Part shown: piece after piece, positions 8,030 through 16,397 of the stretch
Layout of the letters: each line of letters starts with the position of its first letter
How positions within the stretch are numbered: position 1 is the first letter of the stretch
Assembly (NCBI RefSeq): GCF_001426545.1
Contig: NZ_LMEZ01000005.1
Coordinates: 519,333-583,332, forward strand
Source of the DNA: Mycobacterium sp. Root135
GTDB lineage: Bacteria > Actinomycetota > Actinomycetes > Mycobacteriales > Mycobacteriaceae
Reading direction: 5' to 3'
Length of the DNA: 64,000 nt
Program-made: the position numbers and the translations under genes
The notes under the pieces: generated by a model
What the model saw: the letters and a program-made list of their open reading frames with translations, nothing else
Told to the model about the DNA's origin: nothing
Databases searched by the model: none

Positions 8030-8992
8030 TTACGACCCCCGGTAGGACTGACCGTGCGGCTCGACGCAGTGTTGGTCGGGGTCCTCGGCGCACACGTGGT
8101 CGACCTGCAGGGTGGTGTGGTCGATGTGGTGCCGCTCGAGCAGGATCCGCTCGAGTTCACCGCGGATCGCATGGCAATCGGCTCCGTCGGCGACGATCAC
8201 GTGGGCCGACAGCGCAGCCTCGCCCGACGTGATCTGCCAGATGTGCAGGTCGTGTACCTCGGCGACGGCACCGACCTCGGCAAGCTCCGCGCCGACCGCG
8301 GCGGGGTCGACGCTCTCGGGGGCCGCCTCGAGGAAGATGCGCCCGCTCGCGCGGACCAGGCCCCAGCCCGCCTTGACCATGAGCGCCGCTACGACCAGCG
8401 CGGCGATCGCGTCGGCGCGGGCGAAGCCGGTCAGCCAGACGACGGCCCCGGCGATCGCGGTGGCGATGAAGGCGTACAGGTCGTTGAGGATGTGTTGGTA
8501 GGCGCCCTCGACGTTGAGGCTCGAGCGGTTGGCCCGGCTGATGCACCAGGTGGCGGCGACGTTGACGACGATGCCGACCAGTGCGGTGACGAAGACCAGC
8601 AGGCCCTCGACCTCGCCGGGCTCGATCAGGCGTCGGACGCCTTCGAAGACGAAGTAGGCAGCGAGGAGCAACAGGGTGATGCCGTTGGCCTGGGCGGAGA
8701 GGATCTCGGCGCGCTTGAGTCCGTAGGTGTAACCACCGCGGGCCGGCCTGGCGGCGAGGCGGATGGCGATCAGCGCCAAGACGATCGACACGGCGTCGGT
8801 GAGCATGTGCCCGGCGTCGGTGATCAAGGCCAGCGAGCCGGCGATGACACCCACGACGACCTCGGCGCCCATGAACCCGACGATCAGGATCAGGGCCAGT
8901 GTCAACCACTTTCGGTCGGCGTCGGCCGACACCCCGTGCGAGTGCCCCCCGTGGCCGTCCCCGTGGCTGTGGTCGTGCCCTGTCTCTCCCAT
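8030..8992 (-). CDS. Cation diffusion facilitator (CDF) family metal exporter
   Basis: Six-span CDF transporter of about 320 residues, CzcD/ZitB type. A His-rich cytoplasmic N-terminus (GHDHSHGDGHGGHSHG) precedes the membrane domain. The metal-site motifs DAGHMLTDA in TM2 and HILNDLYAF in TM5 give the HxxxD pairs typical of zinc-transporting members. A C-terminal cytoplasmic domain (EVHDLHIWQITSG) completes it. The ATG at 8992 is preferred because an upstream ATG-like start at 9016 would fall inside a 24-bp palindrome likely to be its operator. It is predicted to expel Zn2+ or a similar divalent ion by proton exchange. Confidence 0.9.
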   Translation of the reverse strand: MGETGHDHSHGDGHGGHSHGVSADADRKWLTLALILIVGFMGAEVVVGVIAGSLALITDAGHMLTDAVSIVLALIAIRLAARPARGGYTYGLKRAEILSAQANGITLLLLAAYFVFEGVRRLIEPGEVEGLLVFVTALVGIVVNVAATWCISRANRSSLNVEGAYQHILNDLYAFIATAIAGAVVWLTGFARADAIAALVVAALMVKAGWGLVRASGRIFLEAAPESVDPAAVGAELAEVGAVAEVHDLHIWQITSGEAALSAHVIVADGADCHAIRGELERILLERHHIDHTTLQVDHVCAEDPDQHCVEPHGQSYRGS

Positions 8993-9010
8993 GGCAGCGA
9001 GCATACATCC

Positions 9011-9034
9011 ATACATGCGAATGTCGGCATGTAT
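9011..9034. promoter_or_regulatory. 24-bp inverted repeat, candidate metal-responsive operator
   Basis: ATACATGC and GCATGTAT are perfect 8-bp arms around gaatgtcg. The site lies 18 nt upstream of the CDF start and 59 nt upstream of the divergent L,D-transpeptidase. Length and symmetry resemble operators of ArsR/SmtB-type metal sensors, but no such regulator gene lies nearby. Confidence 0.5.
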
Positions 9035-9092
9035 CCCTCGCTGCCATCTACTATGCTGCTACGTAGATGCTGTGCCGACCGGAGACGTGCCC

Positions 9093-10337
9093 TTGATTCC
9101 CCACCGCCGACGCCGTGCCGCGGTTCTCACCGTGCTCGCCGTCGTAGCCGCTCTCACCTCTACTACCGCCGGAGGCCCTCTCCGCGATCGCGCGGAGGGC
9201 ATCGCCGCGCCAGCGGAACCCGCCGCCACGGAACCGCCACGCCTGGCCGTGTTCCCGCCGGCGGACGCGCGCGACGTCGTCCCCACCGGTGCCACCTGGG
9301 TCCGAGCCCACTCGGGGACGCTCGTCGACGTCCGGATGGTCAACGAGGAAGGCCGGGCCGTCGCCGGTGCGATGACACCCGACGCCACCGCATGGCGTCC
9401 CGCCGAGCCCCTCGGGTACGGGCGCACGTACACGCTGACCGCGACCGGTCGTGGCACCGACGCCACCACCGAGACCCGGACGACCCGGTTCTCGACGGTG
9501 GTCCCGCAGAAGCAGACCGGCGTCACGTTGACCACCACGTCCGGCGCCGAATTACGCGACGGCGCAACGTATGGCGTCGGAACGGTGATCGTGGCGCGCT
9601 TCGACTCGCCAATCGTGGACAGGGCGGCGGCGGAGCGGCGGATGCAGGTCACGACCACCCCGCCCGTGGTGGGAGCGTGGTCGTGGGTCAACGACCAGAA
9701 GGCGCACTGGCGACCGCGGGACTACTTTCCGCCCAACACCAGCGTGCGCGTCGCGGCGGGCATCTACGGTGCCGAGCTCGGCGACGGAATCTACGGCCAG
9801 GAGGACAGAAGCGTCGGCTTCAGGATTGGGCCGTCCCACGTCACCGTCGCAGACGACGTCACCAAGCAGGTCAGCGTGTACGTCGACGGCAAGCTCGTCA
9901 GGACGATGCCGACGTCAATGGGCCGAGGCGGCACCGAAACCGTTGGGGGCAAGACGATTGCGTTCTGGACCCAGTCCGGTGTGTACACCGTGATGGACAA
10001 GGCGAACCCGGTGATGATGGATTCGTCCACCTACGGACTGCCGGTGAACTCCGCGTCTGGGTACCGAATCAGCGTGCCCTACGCGACGCGCATCAGCCCC
10101 GACGGCATCTACCTGCACGAGCGGGAGGCGACGGTCTGGGCCCAGGGGAACACCAACGTCTCGGCGGGCTGTCTGAACCTCAGTGCCGAGGACGCCCGCT
10201 GGTTCTACGAATTCTCCCAGCCGGGTGACGTCGTCGAGATTCGCAACACCGGCGGGAAGCCGCTGGAGCAATGGCAGAACGGTGACTGGAGCGTTCCGTG
10301 GCGAGAGTGGCTGCAGGGCAGCACACTTCGCGGCTGA
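9093..10337 (+). CDS. L,D-transpeptidase (YkuD domain) with N-terminal Ig-like domain
   Basis: Exported peptidoglycan cross-linking enzyme making 3->3 links. The N-terminus has a basic run (HRRRRAAV) and a hydrophobic core (LTVLAVVAALTST) that serve as signal peptide or anchor. Ig-like modules cover about residues 40-220. The YkuD catalytic domain follows, with the His in GIYLHEREATV and the catalytic Cys in NVSAGCLNLS (SxGCxN). A TTG at 9093 has GGAG 8 nt upstream; a GTG at 9072 is the main alternative. It is divergent from the CDF gene. It is a member of the mycobacterial Ldt family, but I cannot assign a number. Confidence 0.88.
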   Translation: MIPHRRRRAAVLTVLAVVAALTSTTAGGPLRDRAEGIAAPAEPAATEPPRLAVFPPADARDVVPTGATWVRAHSGTLVDVRMVNEEGRAVAGAMTPDATAWRPAEPLGYGRTYTLTATGRGTDATTETRTTRFSTVVPQKQTGVTLTTTSGAELRDGATYGVGTVIVARFDSPIVDRAAAERRMQVTTTPPVVGAWSWVNDQKAHWRPRDYFPPNTSVRVAAGIYGAELGDGIYGQEDRSVGFRIGPSHVTVADDVTKQVSVYVDGKLVRTMPTSMGRGGTETVGGKTIAFWTQSGVYTVMDKANPVMMDSSTYGLPVNSASGYRISVPYATRISPDGIYLHEREATVWAQGNTNVSAGCLNLSAEDARWFYEFSQPGDVVEIRNTGGKPLEQWQNGDWSVPWREWLQGSTLRG

Positions 10338-10339
10338 CG

Positions 10340-10672
10340 CTACTTCTTGTCGGTGGTCCGAGTGCGGTAGGCGTCGATGACCTCGGACCGAAGCCGGCCG
10401 CGCGGACCGACGTCTAAACCGTTGTCGATGGCCCACTTTCGTGCCTTGGTCGACTCGGAGGAGTCGGTCTTCGGCTGTGCGGCCCGCGCCCGGCGGTTCG
10501 ACGAACGACGGCTGGCGTCGATCCAGCTGCTCAGAGTCTTGCGCAGCTTGGCCGCGTTCTTCTCGGACAGGTCGATCTCGTAGCGGGAACCGTCGATGGT
10601 GAACGTCACCGTTTCGGATGCAGCGGTGCCGTCGATGTCGTCGACCCATTCGACGACGGTCTTCTTTGCCAC
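10340..10672 (-). CDS. Lsr2-like nucleoid-associated protein (paralogue)
   Basis: Protein of 110 residues with the Lsr2 layout. The N-terminal oligomerisation domain starts MAKKTVVEWVDDIDG and contains TVTFTIDGSRYEIDLSEKNAAKLR. After a linker comes the C-terminal DNA-binding domain, with the minor-groove RGR motif in GPRGRLRSEVIDAY. Lsr2 is an H-NS-like silencer of AT-rich and acquired DNA in mycobacteria and is known to repress ESX-1 related genes. The linker and N-terminus differ enough from canonical Lsr2 to suggest a second copy, with the main lsr2 elsewhere. The start is GTG with GAGGAG upstream. Its stop is 2 nt from the convergent transpeptidase stop. Confidence 0.87.
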   Translation of the reverse strand: MAKKTVVEWVDDIDGTAASETVTFTIDGSRYEIDLSEKNAAKLRKTLSSWIDASRRSSNRRARAAQPKTDSSESTKARKWAIDNGLDVGPRGRLRSEVIDAYRTRTTDKK

Positions 10673-10766
10673 TGGCCGCCAACCCTCCTCGCGCTCATGG
10701 TGTCATCGGGAATGTGCCAATGATAGCGAACGGCGTAGTGGCTCAACGCCACTACCTCGCGAAGCA

Positions 10767-12197
10767 CTACTTGAAGCGGATGTAGCAAAGATCCGCGTTG
10801 CCGCTGAGGCCGGACCGGAAGGCCACGATTCTGGTGAAGCCGGCGGGCACCGTCTCGCCGTTGACGTTGCTCGCCACCATGCCGTTGGTGAGAAGTCCCG
10901 CCACGGCCTCGTCGAGGTCGCCCGCGGTCAAGGTCAACGCCAGGCCCGCATTTTCCGACATGGCGCGCTGAGCGACTCCGGTCATGCACGCCGTGCGCAA
11001 CGCGGCCGTCGCACTGTCGAGCGGCCCGCCGTGCTCGTGTTCGATCGCCAGCGCGTACCGCGACGTGACGACGGACAGTGCGGTGTTGTCGCCTTGCAGC
11101 AAGGTGTAGTCCTCGCGGTCCGACGGCCTGCCCATCTCCGCGAGTGTCGGCACGTCGACGAAGATGGTGTTGCTCTCCGGGCAGTAGGACGCCGCCGGAC
11201 CTGGCTTGGCGTCGGAGCACTGCGGTGCGTCGAACGACAGCTTCGGAGCCTCGGCCGGTTGGAACACCGTGCCGAGCACGTCGACCAGCGACGTGACGAC
11301 GTCCTTGGTTATCTCGACGTCGCCGGACGGCGGATCGCCGCCGTTCTCCTCGGGAAGCGTCAACGGCAGATCGCCTCGTCGCTCGGTGATTTCGTCCATG
11401 TCGATCTTGCCGCACTCGGACGCACCCGAGGTGAAACCGATCTGAAACGCGCTGATCCGGTCGAGCGCGGTGCCGTGGCCCTGCTCGAGATACGGCGCGT
11501 CGTCGGCGACGTACGTCGGGTCGCGCAACGTGAGTACGCCCGCCAGGACGTGATTGAGACCGTCACCGGTACTGAGCCGGAAGCGAGGCGACTTACCCTC
11601 GGCTACCCACCGAATGTAAGTTCCGGCAAGGCAATCCGCCTGCTGTTCACTCACCAGTGTGGTGGTGTTTTCGTCGACGATCTGCGCCATGTCTTGGATC
11701 GCGTGCCCGTACTCGTGGGCGAGCAGGGCGGCGATCGACGTGTCACCGAAGAACTGCTGTCCCAGCGGCACCAGTACGCCGCGGTCCCACGCGATGAGAT
11801 GCTCTGGCGGACAGAACAAGGCGTTCGGGTTTTCGTAGGTTTCGCCCCCGCAGATCTCCGGGCTGGACGGGCTCTCCGAGTTGTAGGACTCGAGATCCTC
11901 GACGGCGGTGAAGGATCCGTCGAAGGCGTCGGAGTAGTTCTTCTCCCAGAACTCCGCGACGTCGTTGACGCCGAGGGTCGCGAGCTTGTCGGCGTCGCCA
12001 CCGTCGCCGCCCTTCACCTCGCCCTGGGGTGCGGGAGTGTCCTCGCGGATGCCGCTTGGGCCGTCCTCGGCGGGCAGGCCGCCGGCGCGGAACGGGTCGT
12101 AGAGCGGCGAGACCGCCACACCCGGTGTGGTCGCCGCGCACCCGGCGAGCAACAGTGCCACGCTCGCGGCGATCAGCGCCGCCTTCAATGAGCCCAT
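10767..12197 (-). CDS. Lipoprotein zinc metallopeptidase (neutral zinc peptidase family)
   Basis: Secreted lipoprotein of about 476 residues. A signal peptide ends in a lipobox (ALLLAGCAAT, Cys about residue 19). The HExxH zinc-binding site lies in AALLAHEYGHAIQDMAQ, with further conserved acidic residues in QADCLAGTYIRW downstream. This matches the YpfJ/neutral zinc metallopeptidase group and resembles mycobacterial LpqM in size and plan. The ATG at 12197 places the signal peptide at the very start; a frame extension to 12236 would add a non-signal tail. The substrate is unknown, and it acts on the outer face of the membrane. Confidence 0.83.
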   Translation of the reverse strand: MGSLKAALIAASVALLLAGCAATTPGVAVSPLYDPFRAGGLPAEDGPSGIREDTPAPQGEVKGGDGGDADKLATLGVNDVAEFWEKNYSDAFDGSFTAVEDLESYNSESPSSPEICGGETYENPNALFCPPEHLIAWDRGVLVPLGQQFFGDTSIAALLAHEYGHAIQDMAQIVDENTTTLVSEQQADCLAGTYIRWVAEGKSPRFRLSTGDGLNHVLAGVLTLRDPTYVADDAPYLEQGHGTALDRISAFQIGFTSGASECGKIDMDEITERRGDLPLTLPEENGGDPPSGDVEITKDVVTSLVDVLGTVFQPAEAPKLSFDAPQCSDAKPGPAASYCPESNTIFVDVPTLAEMGRPSDREDYTLLQGDNTALSVVTSRYALAIEHEHGGPLDSATAALRTACMTGVAQRAMSENAGLALTLTAGDLDEAVAGLLTNGMVASNVNGETVPAGFTRIVAFRSGLSGNADLCYIRFK

Positions 12198-12315
12198 GGG
12201 TTTACGTCCCGCTTCGTCCACGCACCGAATGATCACACGAAATGCGAGGGTATACCGGCGAGCCCAACGGCATCCCGGTGACGGCGCTCGCCGCAGGCGC
12301 TGATAGGGATACCAG

Positions 12316-12819
12316 ATGGGTAAGAATCAACGTTCGAACATCGTGATGAGCGACGACGAGATCGTCGAGTTCGTCGAACGTAGTCGCACCGCGACCATGG
12401 CGACGCTGTCGGCCGACGGCAGACCGCACCTGGTCGCCATGTGGTACGCCGTGGTCGACGGCGACATTTGGCTGGAGACCAAGGCCAAGTCGCAGAAGGC
12501 GGTCAACCTTCGCCGCGATCCGCGACTCACGCTGATGATCGAGGACGGCGACACCTACGACACCCTGCGTGGGGTGTCGTTCGACGGCCAGGCCGAGATC
12601 GTCGACGACGACGCGGATCTGCTTCTGCGCGTGGGCATTAGCGTCTGGGAGCGGTACACCGGGCCCTATACCGAGGACATGAAGCCGTTCGTCGACCAGA
12701 TGATGAACAACCGGATCGCCGTGCGCCTGGTGCCGACCAGGACGCGCAGCTGGGACCACCGCAAGCTGGGCATGGGTGAGATGCCGGTGTCGGGGTCGAC
12801 CGCGCAGTACCTGCGCTGA
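12316..12819 (+). CDS. PPOX-class F420-dependent oxidoreductase family protein
   Basis: Split beta-barrel flavin/F420-binding protein of 167 residues. It shows RTATMATLSADGRPHLVAMWYAVVDGDIWLET, then KAVNLRRDPRLTLMIEDG, the usual signature of the pyridoxamine-phosphate-oxidase-like F420-dependent reductases abundant in mycobacteria. AGGGA lies 7 nt upstream of the ATG. It reads toward the thioesterase gene with a 9-nt gap between stops. The substrate cannot be predicted. Confidence 0.85.
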   Translation: MGKNQRSNIVMSDDEIVEFVERSRTATMATLSADGRPHLVAMWYAVVDGDIWLETKAKSQKAVNLRRDPRLTLMIEDGDTYDTLRGVSFDGQAEIVDDDADLLLRVGISVWERYTGPYTEDMKPFVDQMMNNRIAVRLVPTRTRSWDHRKLGMGEMPVSGSTAQYLR

Positions 12820-12828
12820 CTTGGCGGA

Positions 12829-13644
12829 CTAGAAGCGACCAGGTGCGAACCCCGAGTTCGCCAGGGTGGTCGCGGTGGCGGTCCCGATCTGCCCTTGCGC
12901 GTCGAACAAGGCAGCCGTGCCGGTCGCGATGCCGTCGTGGCCGGTGAAGGACATGGCGGCGAGCCCAATGTCGGGGCCTTCGGGGAGTCGACTCAGGGCC
13001 AGCGTGTAGTCCGCGTTGATGTAGTTCAACCCGGTGGTGCCGTAGTGGGTCAACGAACTGGCCACGTCGCCGGCCATCGACGCGCGGACGAACGGCGTCG
13101 TCGGCACGCCGTCGATCAGCGGTGCCATATCGCGGACCCAGACGAACTTCGGGCCGTCATGCTGCCATTGCGTCAGGTCGAAGGCGGCGCCTGCGGCGTC
13201 GGAGTTCCTGCCGTATGCCCAGACGAGCATCGGTGCGCCGGCGGAGGGCAGTGCGGCCTCCGGTGGCAGCGCCGGCATCGTCGTGCCCGATGACCACACC
13301 TCACCCGACGGCTGATCGCCCCTGCGCAAGAACAACGCCGACGCTCGGGCGACGACCGTGTCCCGCTGCAGCAACTCGGCTTCGACGAGGGTCAGCCGTC
13401 GGCCACTTCTCACGATTCGCGTACGACCACACAGCGGTGCCAACGCAGCGGGCCGCAGCAGATCGACGGTGAGGCGCGCGGGCTGCAGTTCGTGATCGTC
13501 GACTGCCATCTCCACCACGTGCCCGACGACGCCTCCGAGGAAGTTGCCGCTGATCGTGGCACCCCACGGCCCCTTGGCCATGGCAGTGGGGACGAAGTCG
13601 TCGCCGTCGGTGGTGAAGAACGCCGGCGGCGCCTGTGTCGTCAT
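12829..13644 (-). CDS. Acyl-CoA thioesterase family protein (TesB-like double hotdog)
   Basis: Protein of 271 residues with two hotdog folds in tandem. The N-terminal half has GPWGATISGNFLGGVVGHVVE and PARLTVDLLRPAALAPL, the usual substrate-helix and strand of the thioesterase-like superfamily. The C-terminal half contains TTPFVRASMAGDVASSLTHYG and NADYTLALSRLPEG. It probably hydrolyses acyl-CoAs in the cytoplasm. There is no operon partner of related function, and the next gene upstream is a separate GNAT. Confidence 0.82.
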   Translation of the reverse strand: MTTQAPPAFFTTDGDDFVPTAMAKGPWGATISGNFLGGVVGHVVEMAVDDHELQPARLTVDLLRPAALAPLCGRTRIVRSGRRLTLVEAELLQRDTVVARASALFLRRGDQPSGEVWSSGTTMPALPPEAALPSAGAPMLVWAYGRNSDAAGAAFDLTQWQHDGPKFVWVRDMAPLIDGVPTTPFVRASMAGDVASSLTHYGTTGLNYINADYTLALSRLPEGPDIGLAAMSFTGHDGIATGTAALFDAQGQIGTATATTLANSGFAPGRF

Positions 13645-13671
13645 GGGAGGCGACGATAGCCGCGGGATCGG

Positions 13672-13983
13672 TCAGGTTGCGTCGGTGATGTCCGCGAACT
13701 CGGGGTGCTTTTCGATGTAGTCGGCGACCATCGAGCATTCCGGCACCACCCGCAGGCCTGCTTCCCGCGTTGCCTTCAGGGCCTCGGCGACGAGGATCGT
13801 GGCGAGTCCACGCCCCTGAAAGTTCGGGTTCACCTCGGTGTGCGGGAAGGTGCGCCGCCCGTCGCGGTCGAAGAAGTCGGCCAGACCCACGTTCTCGCCG
13901 TCGACCGCGATGACGAAGCGGTCCGCCTCGCTGGTGACGGTGGTTTCCGCGCCGGTCTTGTCGGTGGTCTTCACGGTGGTCAT
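13672..13983 (-). CDS. Short GNAT-type N-acetyltransferase (YjdJ-like)
   Basis: Protein of 103 residues of the small GCN5-related group. The acetyl-CoA binding segment is NPNFQGRGLATILVAEALKATREAG, followed by the conserved VPECSMVADYIEKHPEF that marks YjdJ/NATD1-like proteins. GAGGAG lies just upstream of the ATG. It may form a small unit with the pirin gene 15 nt upstream on the same strand. The substrate is unknown. Confidence 0.85.
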   Translation of the reverse strand: MTTVKTTDKTGAETTVTSEADRFVIAVDGENVGLADFFDRDGRRTFPHTEVNPNFQGRGLATILVAEALKATREAGLRVVPECSMVADYIEKHPEFADITDAT

Positions 13984-13998
13984 CGGTCTCCTCGGGGG

Positions 13999-14952
13999 TC
14001 AGCGGTTCGGACGGGGAAGCAATGTCGAGTTGGGCAGCGGCGGGGCGGCCAATCGTCTACCCGGATAGCCGCCGACCGAACCGAATCGTTCGTCGTGCTG
14101 CTCCCATTGGCGACGGTAGCCGACGATCTCGTCGTGGCTGCGGCCGACGAAGTTCCACCACATGACCAGTTCCTCGGTGAAGGGAATTCCGCCGAGCAAC
14201 AGCATCCGCGCCCGCCCGTCACCGTCGTTGGTCAGTCGGACGACGTCGTGACCAGGCGACTGGTACCAGAGGTCGGCCACGCCGAGGGCCGTCCCTCCGG
14301 CGCGCACCTCGCCCTGGTCGAGCAGGACGCCATGCTCGAAGGCCGGGTCGACGGCGAGCTCGACGACGACGCCGGGCGCGAGGTCGACCTGCGCGCCCAA
14401 CAACGGGGTGAAGGTGTGCACCGGCGACCTGACACCAGCGAGCTCGCCGATGAAGACCCGCAGCTCTGCGTCACCCACAGTCTGGACGGTCGGTGCGAAG
14501 TGGACGAAGTCGCGGCCGGTGTTGCGGTCGGCGTCGGGCAGGGCTACCCACAACTGCACACCGTGGAGGATGCGCGCGCTGGGGACGGACACCTCGGAAT
14601 GGCAGATGCCCGCGCCGGCGGTCATCAGGTTGAGCTCGCCGGGGCGCACCATGGCGTGCACCCCTGCGCTGTCCCGATGCTCGATCTCGCCACTGAACAG
14701 CCAGCTGACGGTCTGCAGCCCGGTGTGCGGGTGGGGCGGTACGTCCATTCCCGCGCCCGCTCCGACGTCGTGCGGACCGTAGTGGTCGGCGAAGCACCAC
14801 GCTCCGATGAGAGAGCGTTGCCGCTGTGGCAGGGTGCGGCGGACCCGGATGGCCCGCGGCCCGCCAAGGGGCACCTCGCGCGGATGCAGGACACCGGTGA
14901 AACGTGATGCACCACAGGCGACTTGATCTGGCGTCGTCTCGGTGTTGCTCAC
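13999..14952 (-). CDS. Pirin family protein
   Basis: Two-cupin protein of 317 residues. The N-terminal cupin shows HPHTGLQTVSWLFSGEIEHRDS with the metal-binding histidines and MTAGAGICHSEVS. The C-terminal cupin is less conserved. Pirins are Fe-binding and some act as quercetin dioxygenases or redox-sensing co-regulators. A second pirin lies at 50 kb in this window. Start ATG at 14952. Confidence 0.88.
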   Translation of the reverse strand: MSNTETTPDQVACGASRFTGVLHPREVPLGGPRAIRVRRTLPQRQRSLIGAWCFADHYGPHDVGAGAGMDVPPHPHTGLQTVSWLFSGEIEHRDSAGVHAMVRPGELNLMTAGAGICHSEVSVPSARILHGVQLWVALPDADRNTGRDFVHFAPTVQTVGDAELRVFIGELAGVRSPVHTFTPLLGAQVDLAPGVVVELAVDPAFEHGVLLDQGEVRAGGTALGVADLWYQSPGHDVVRLTNDGDGRARMLLLGGIPFTEELVMWWNFVGRSHDEIVGYRRQWEQHDERFGSVGGYPGRRLAAPPLPNSTLLPRPNR

Positions 14953-14981
14953 CCCGCCAGCCTAGCTGCGGCCCACCCCGG

Positions 14982-15398
14982 TCACCCCGTCATCGCCGTC
15001 CGGATCACCTCGAAGTCACTCACCTCGATCTTGAACACTCCGGACCGGAACCGATACCCCCACTGAGCCTTGTTCTCGATGAAGTCGAGCTTCTCGATGA
15101 GCGGGCGGATCGGCGTCTCGGTGCAGGGCAGGAACTCGACCCGACGCCGCCAGGGCTGGAACTGCGGGTCGAAGTCCTCCTGATAGACCTCGTCGTCGGC
15201 CACTCGGCCGATGGCGGTGAACGCCTGGAGCGGCGCGCCGTCGGGGTAGTCGGTCTTCGGCGAATAGAAGACGATCCAGTCGTCGCGCGCCATTCGTCGG
15301 AGCATGTGCGGCTTGCCGTGGTTGGCCTGGGTGAAGCCGCCCGCGACGCCCCGCGTCACGTGGCCCCTGCTGACGGTGTTGATCCAATGGGTGGTCAT
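14982..15398 (-). CDS. EVE domain (UPF0310) protein
   Basis: Protein of about 138 residues starting MTTHWINTVSRGHVTRGV. The PUA-like EVE signatures include the N-terminal W-I-N-T-V-S strand, GGFTQANHGKP, DDWIVFYSPKTDY and FTAIGRVADDEVYQED. EVE domains bind modified bases in RNA or DNA in several systems. The function of this stand-alone UPF0310 type is not established. The frame could extend to 15428, but the ATG at 15398 aligns with the conserved N-terminus. Confidence 0.85.
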   Translation of the reverse strand: MTTHWINTVSRGHVTRGVAGGFTQANHGKPHMLRRMARDDWIVFYSPKTDYPDGAPLQAFTAIGRVADDEVYQEDFDPQFQPWRRRVEFLPCTETPIRPLIEKLDFIENKAQWGYRFRSGVFKIEVSDFEVIRTAMTG

Positions 15399-15699
15399 GT
15401 CGGTCAAGCTACGAGCGGCCCACGACAAAATCTCGATGATCTTGGAAAGTTATCCACAGGCCCGAAGTGGACTCCGAAAGAGGCCCGTGAAAGCCCAAAG
15501 CCGCCGATGCGAGTGCATCGGCGGCTCAGGCGACGGTGCCACCATGGCGCCTCACGGCAAGTGGTCGCTCTAGGCGACGGATTTAGTTGGTACCCGGGGC
15601 ATGAGTGACACCGTCACGGAGAGTCTAACCGCTGACGCAGCGTTGGGTATTCCCAACCGACGACCCCTCGACGCCGATTCGCCGTCACCCCGGCATTGA
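15399..15699. other. Intergenic region between EVE gene and whiB6
   Basis: This 301-bp stretch has no convincing gene. It contains a strong 12-bp stem-loop (15499-15526) and the probable promoter area of the EVE gene. An open frame of 28 codons on the plus strand from a GTG near 15487 has no supporting ribosome site. Confidence 0.6.
15499..15526 (-). terminator. Perfect 12-bp stem-loop downstream of whiB6
   Basis: AGCCGCCGATGC and GCATCGGCGGCT pair perfectly around gagt. Read on the minus strand the stem is followed by TTTGGGCTTTC, a modest T-rich tail. It therefore suits termination of whiB6 transcription about 170 nt past its stop, before the EVE gene. Confidence 0.6.
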
Positions 15700-16032
15700 T
15701 CAGGCAGATTCCAGAAACTGCTCGACGAAGATTCGCCGAGCGCGAACGGGATAGCCGTGGCGTTCGGCCAACTCGCGAAGTTGGCGGAGGGCATGGCCGC
15801 GGCCACGGCCGGATTCCGGGACCACGATGCCGGCCCACAAACCCTCCGCCTTCGGCAGTTCGACGGCCTCGCGAGCGCATGCCCACCGCCGGGGGCACAT
15901 CCGGCAGATGGACTTGGCGTCCTCGTCGGCGACGGTGGTCCACCGCTCGGGGTCCTTGGTGCACTCACCGAGCGGTAATCCGTCGAGTCCGACGGGGTTC
16001 GTCGCAGCCAATCCGATCCCGGAAACCTTCAT
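15700..16032 (-). CDS. whiB6: WhiB6-type iron-sulfur transcription factor
   Basis: WhiB protein of 110 residues. Potential cluster ligands are C24, D27, C43, C46 and C52. The spacing D27-x15-C43-x2-C46-x5-C52 matches the atypical Asp-ligated cluster I recall for M. tuberculosis WhiB6. The GLWAG turn and the basic C-terminal part (ESGRGRGHALRQLRELAER) are typical. WhiB6 is redox- and NO-responsive and controls ESX-1 gene expression. The ATG at 16032 has GGAG 8 nt upstream. Its location beside ESX-1 and divergent from the espM-like gene is the conserved mycobacterial arrangement. Confidence 0.92.
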   Translation of the reverse strand: MKVSGIGLAATNPVGLDGLPLGECTKDPERWTTVADEDAKSICRMCPRRWACAREAVELPKAEGLWAGIVVPESGRGRGHALRQLRELAERHGYPVRARRIFVEQFLESA

Positions 16033-16397
16033 CTCGTACTCCTCGTCCAGAGCGTCGCAGTCGGGTGCGTCGCGATGGCGCAAATGTATAGCAGTAACCG
16101 TAGCGTTGCAACAGTTTGAAACCGAAGCGCAGCCAGTTGGGATCGAATCAACCCCTGCGCGGCCGAGGCCGGCTGAACAGCGCGCTGTGCAGAGGCCCAG
16201 GTCAAGCGGCAATATTGACGCCAGTGAAGCACGCCAACGTGGCTTGACCACAAGTCGTAGCGATGAGACAGTTTCTTGGTTGAACCGCAGCGGTCGAGCG
16301 CCAACTGCTACGGTCAGCCGGGCCGTCAAACCATTGCAGCGCAGTGAAGGCGACCCGCCGTCCCACACCGTCTGTAGGCATCGAGGACCACGCAGAG
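16033..16397. promoter_or_regulatory. Divergent whiB6 / espM-like control region
   Basis: This 365-bp gap holds no gene. On the minus strand TTGCAA (16106-16111) and TATACA (16085-16090) are spaced 15 nt and could be the whiB6 promoter. A pair of 8-bp inverted repeats, GGTCAAGC (16200-16207) and GCTTGACC (16242-16249), lies centrally and may be a regulator site. In M. marinum the EspM protein represses whiB6 from this position. Confidence 0.5.

Noticed and set aside
15487..15573. 28-codon plus-strand frame upstream of whiB6 with two Cys
   Set aside because: There is no ribosome site or recognised product, and it is overlapped by a perfect terminator-like stem.
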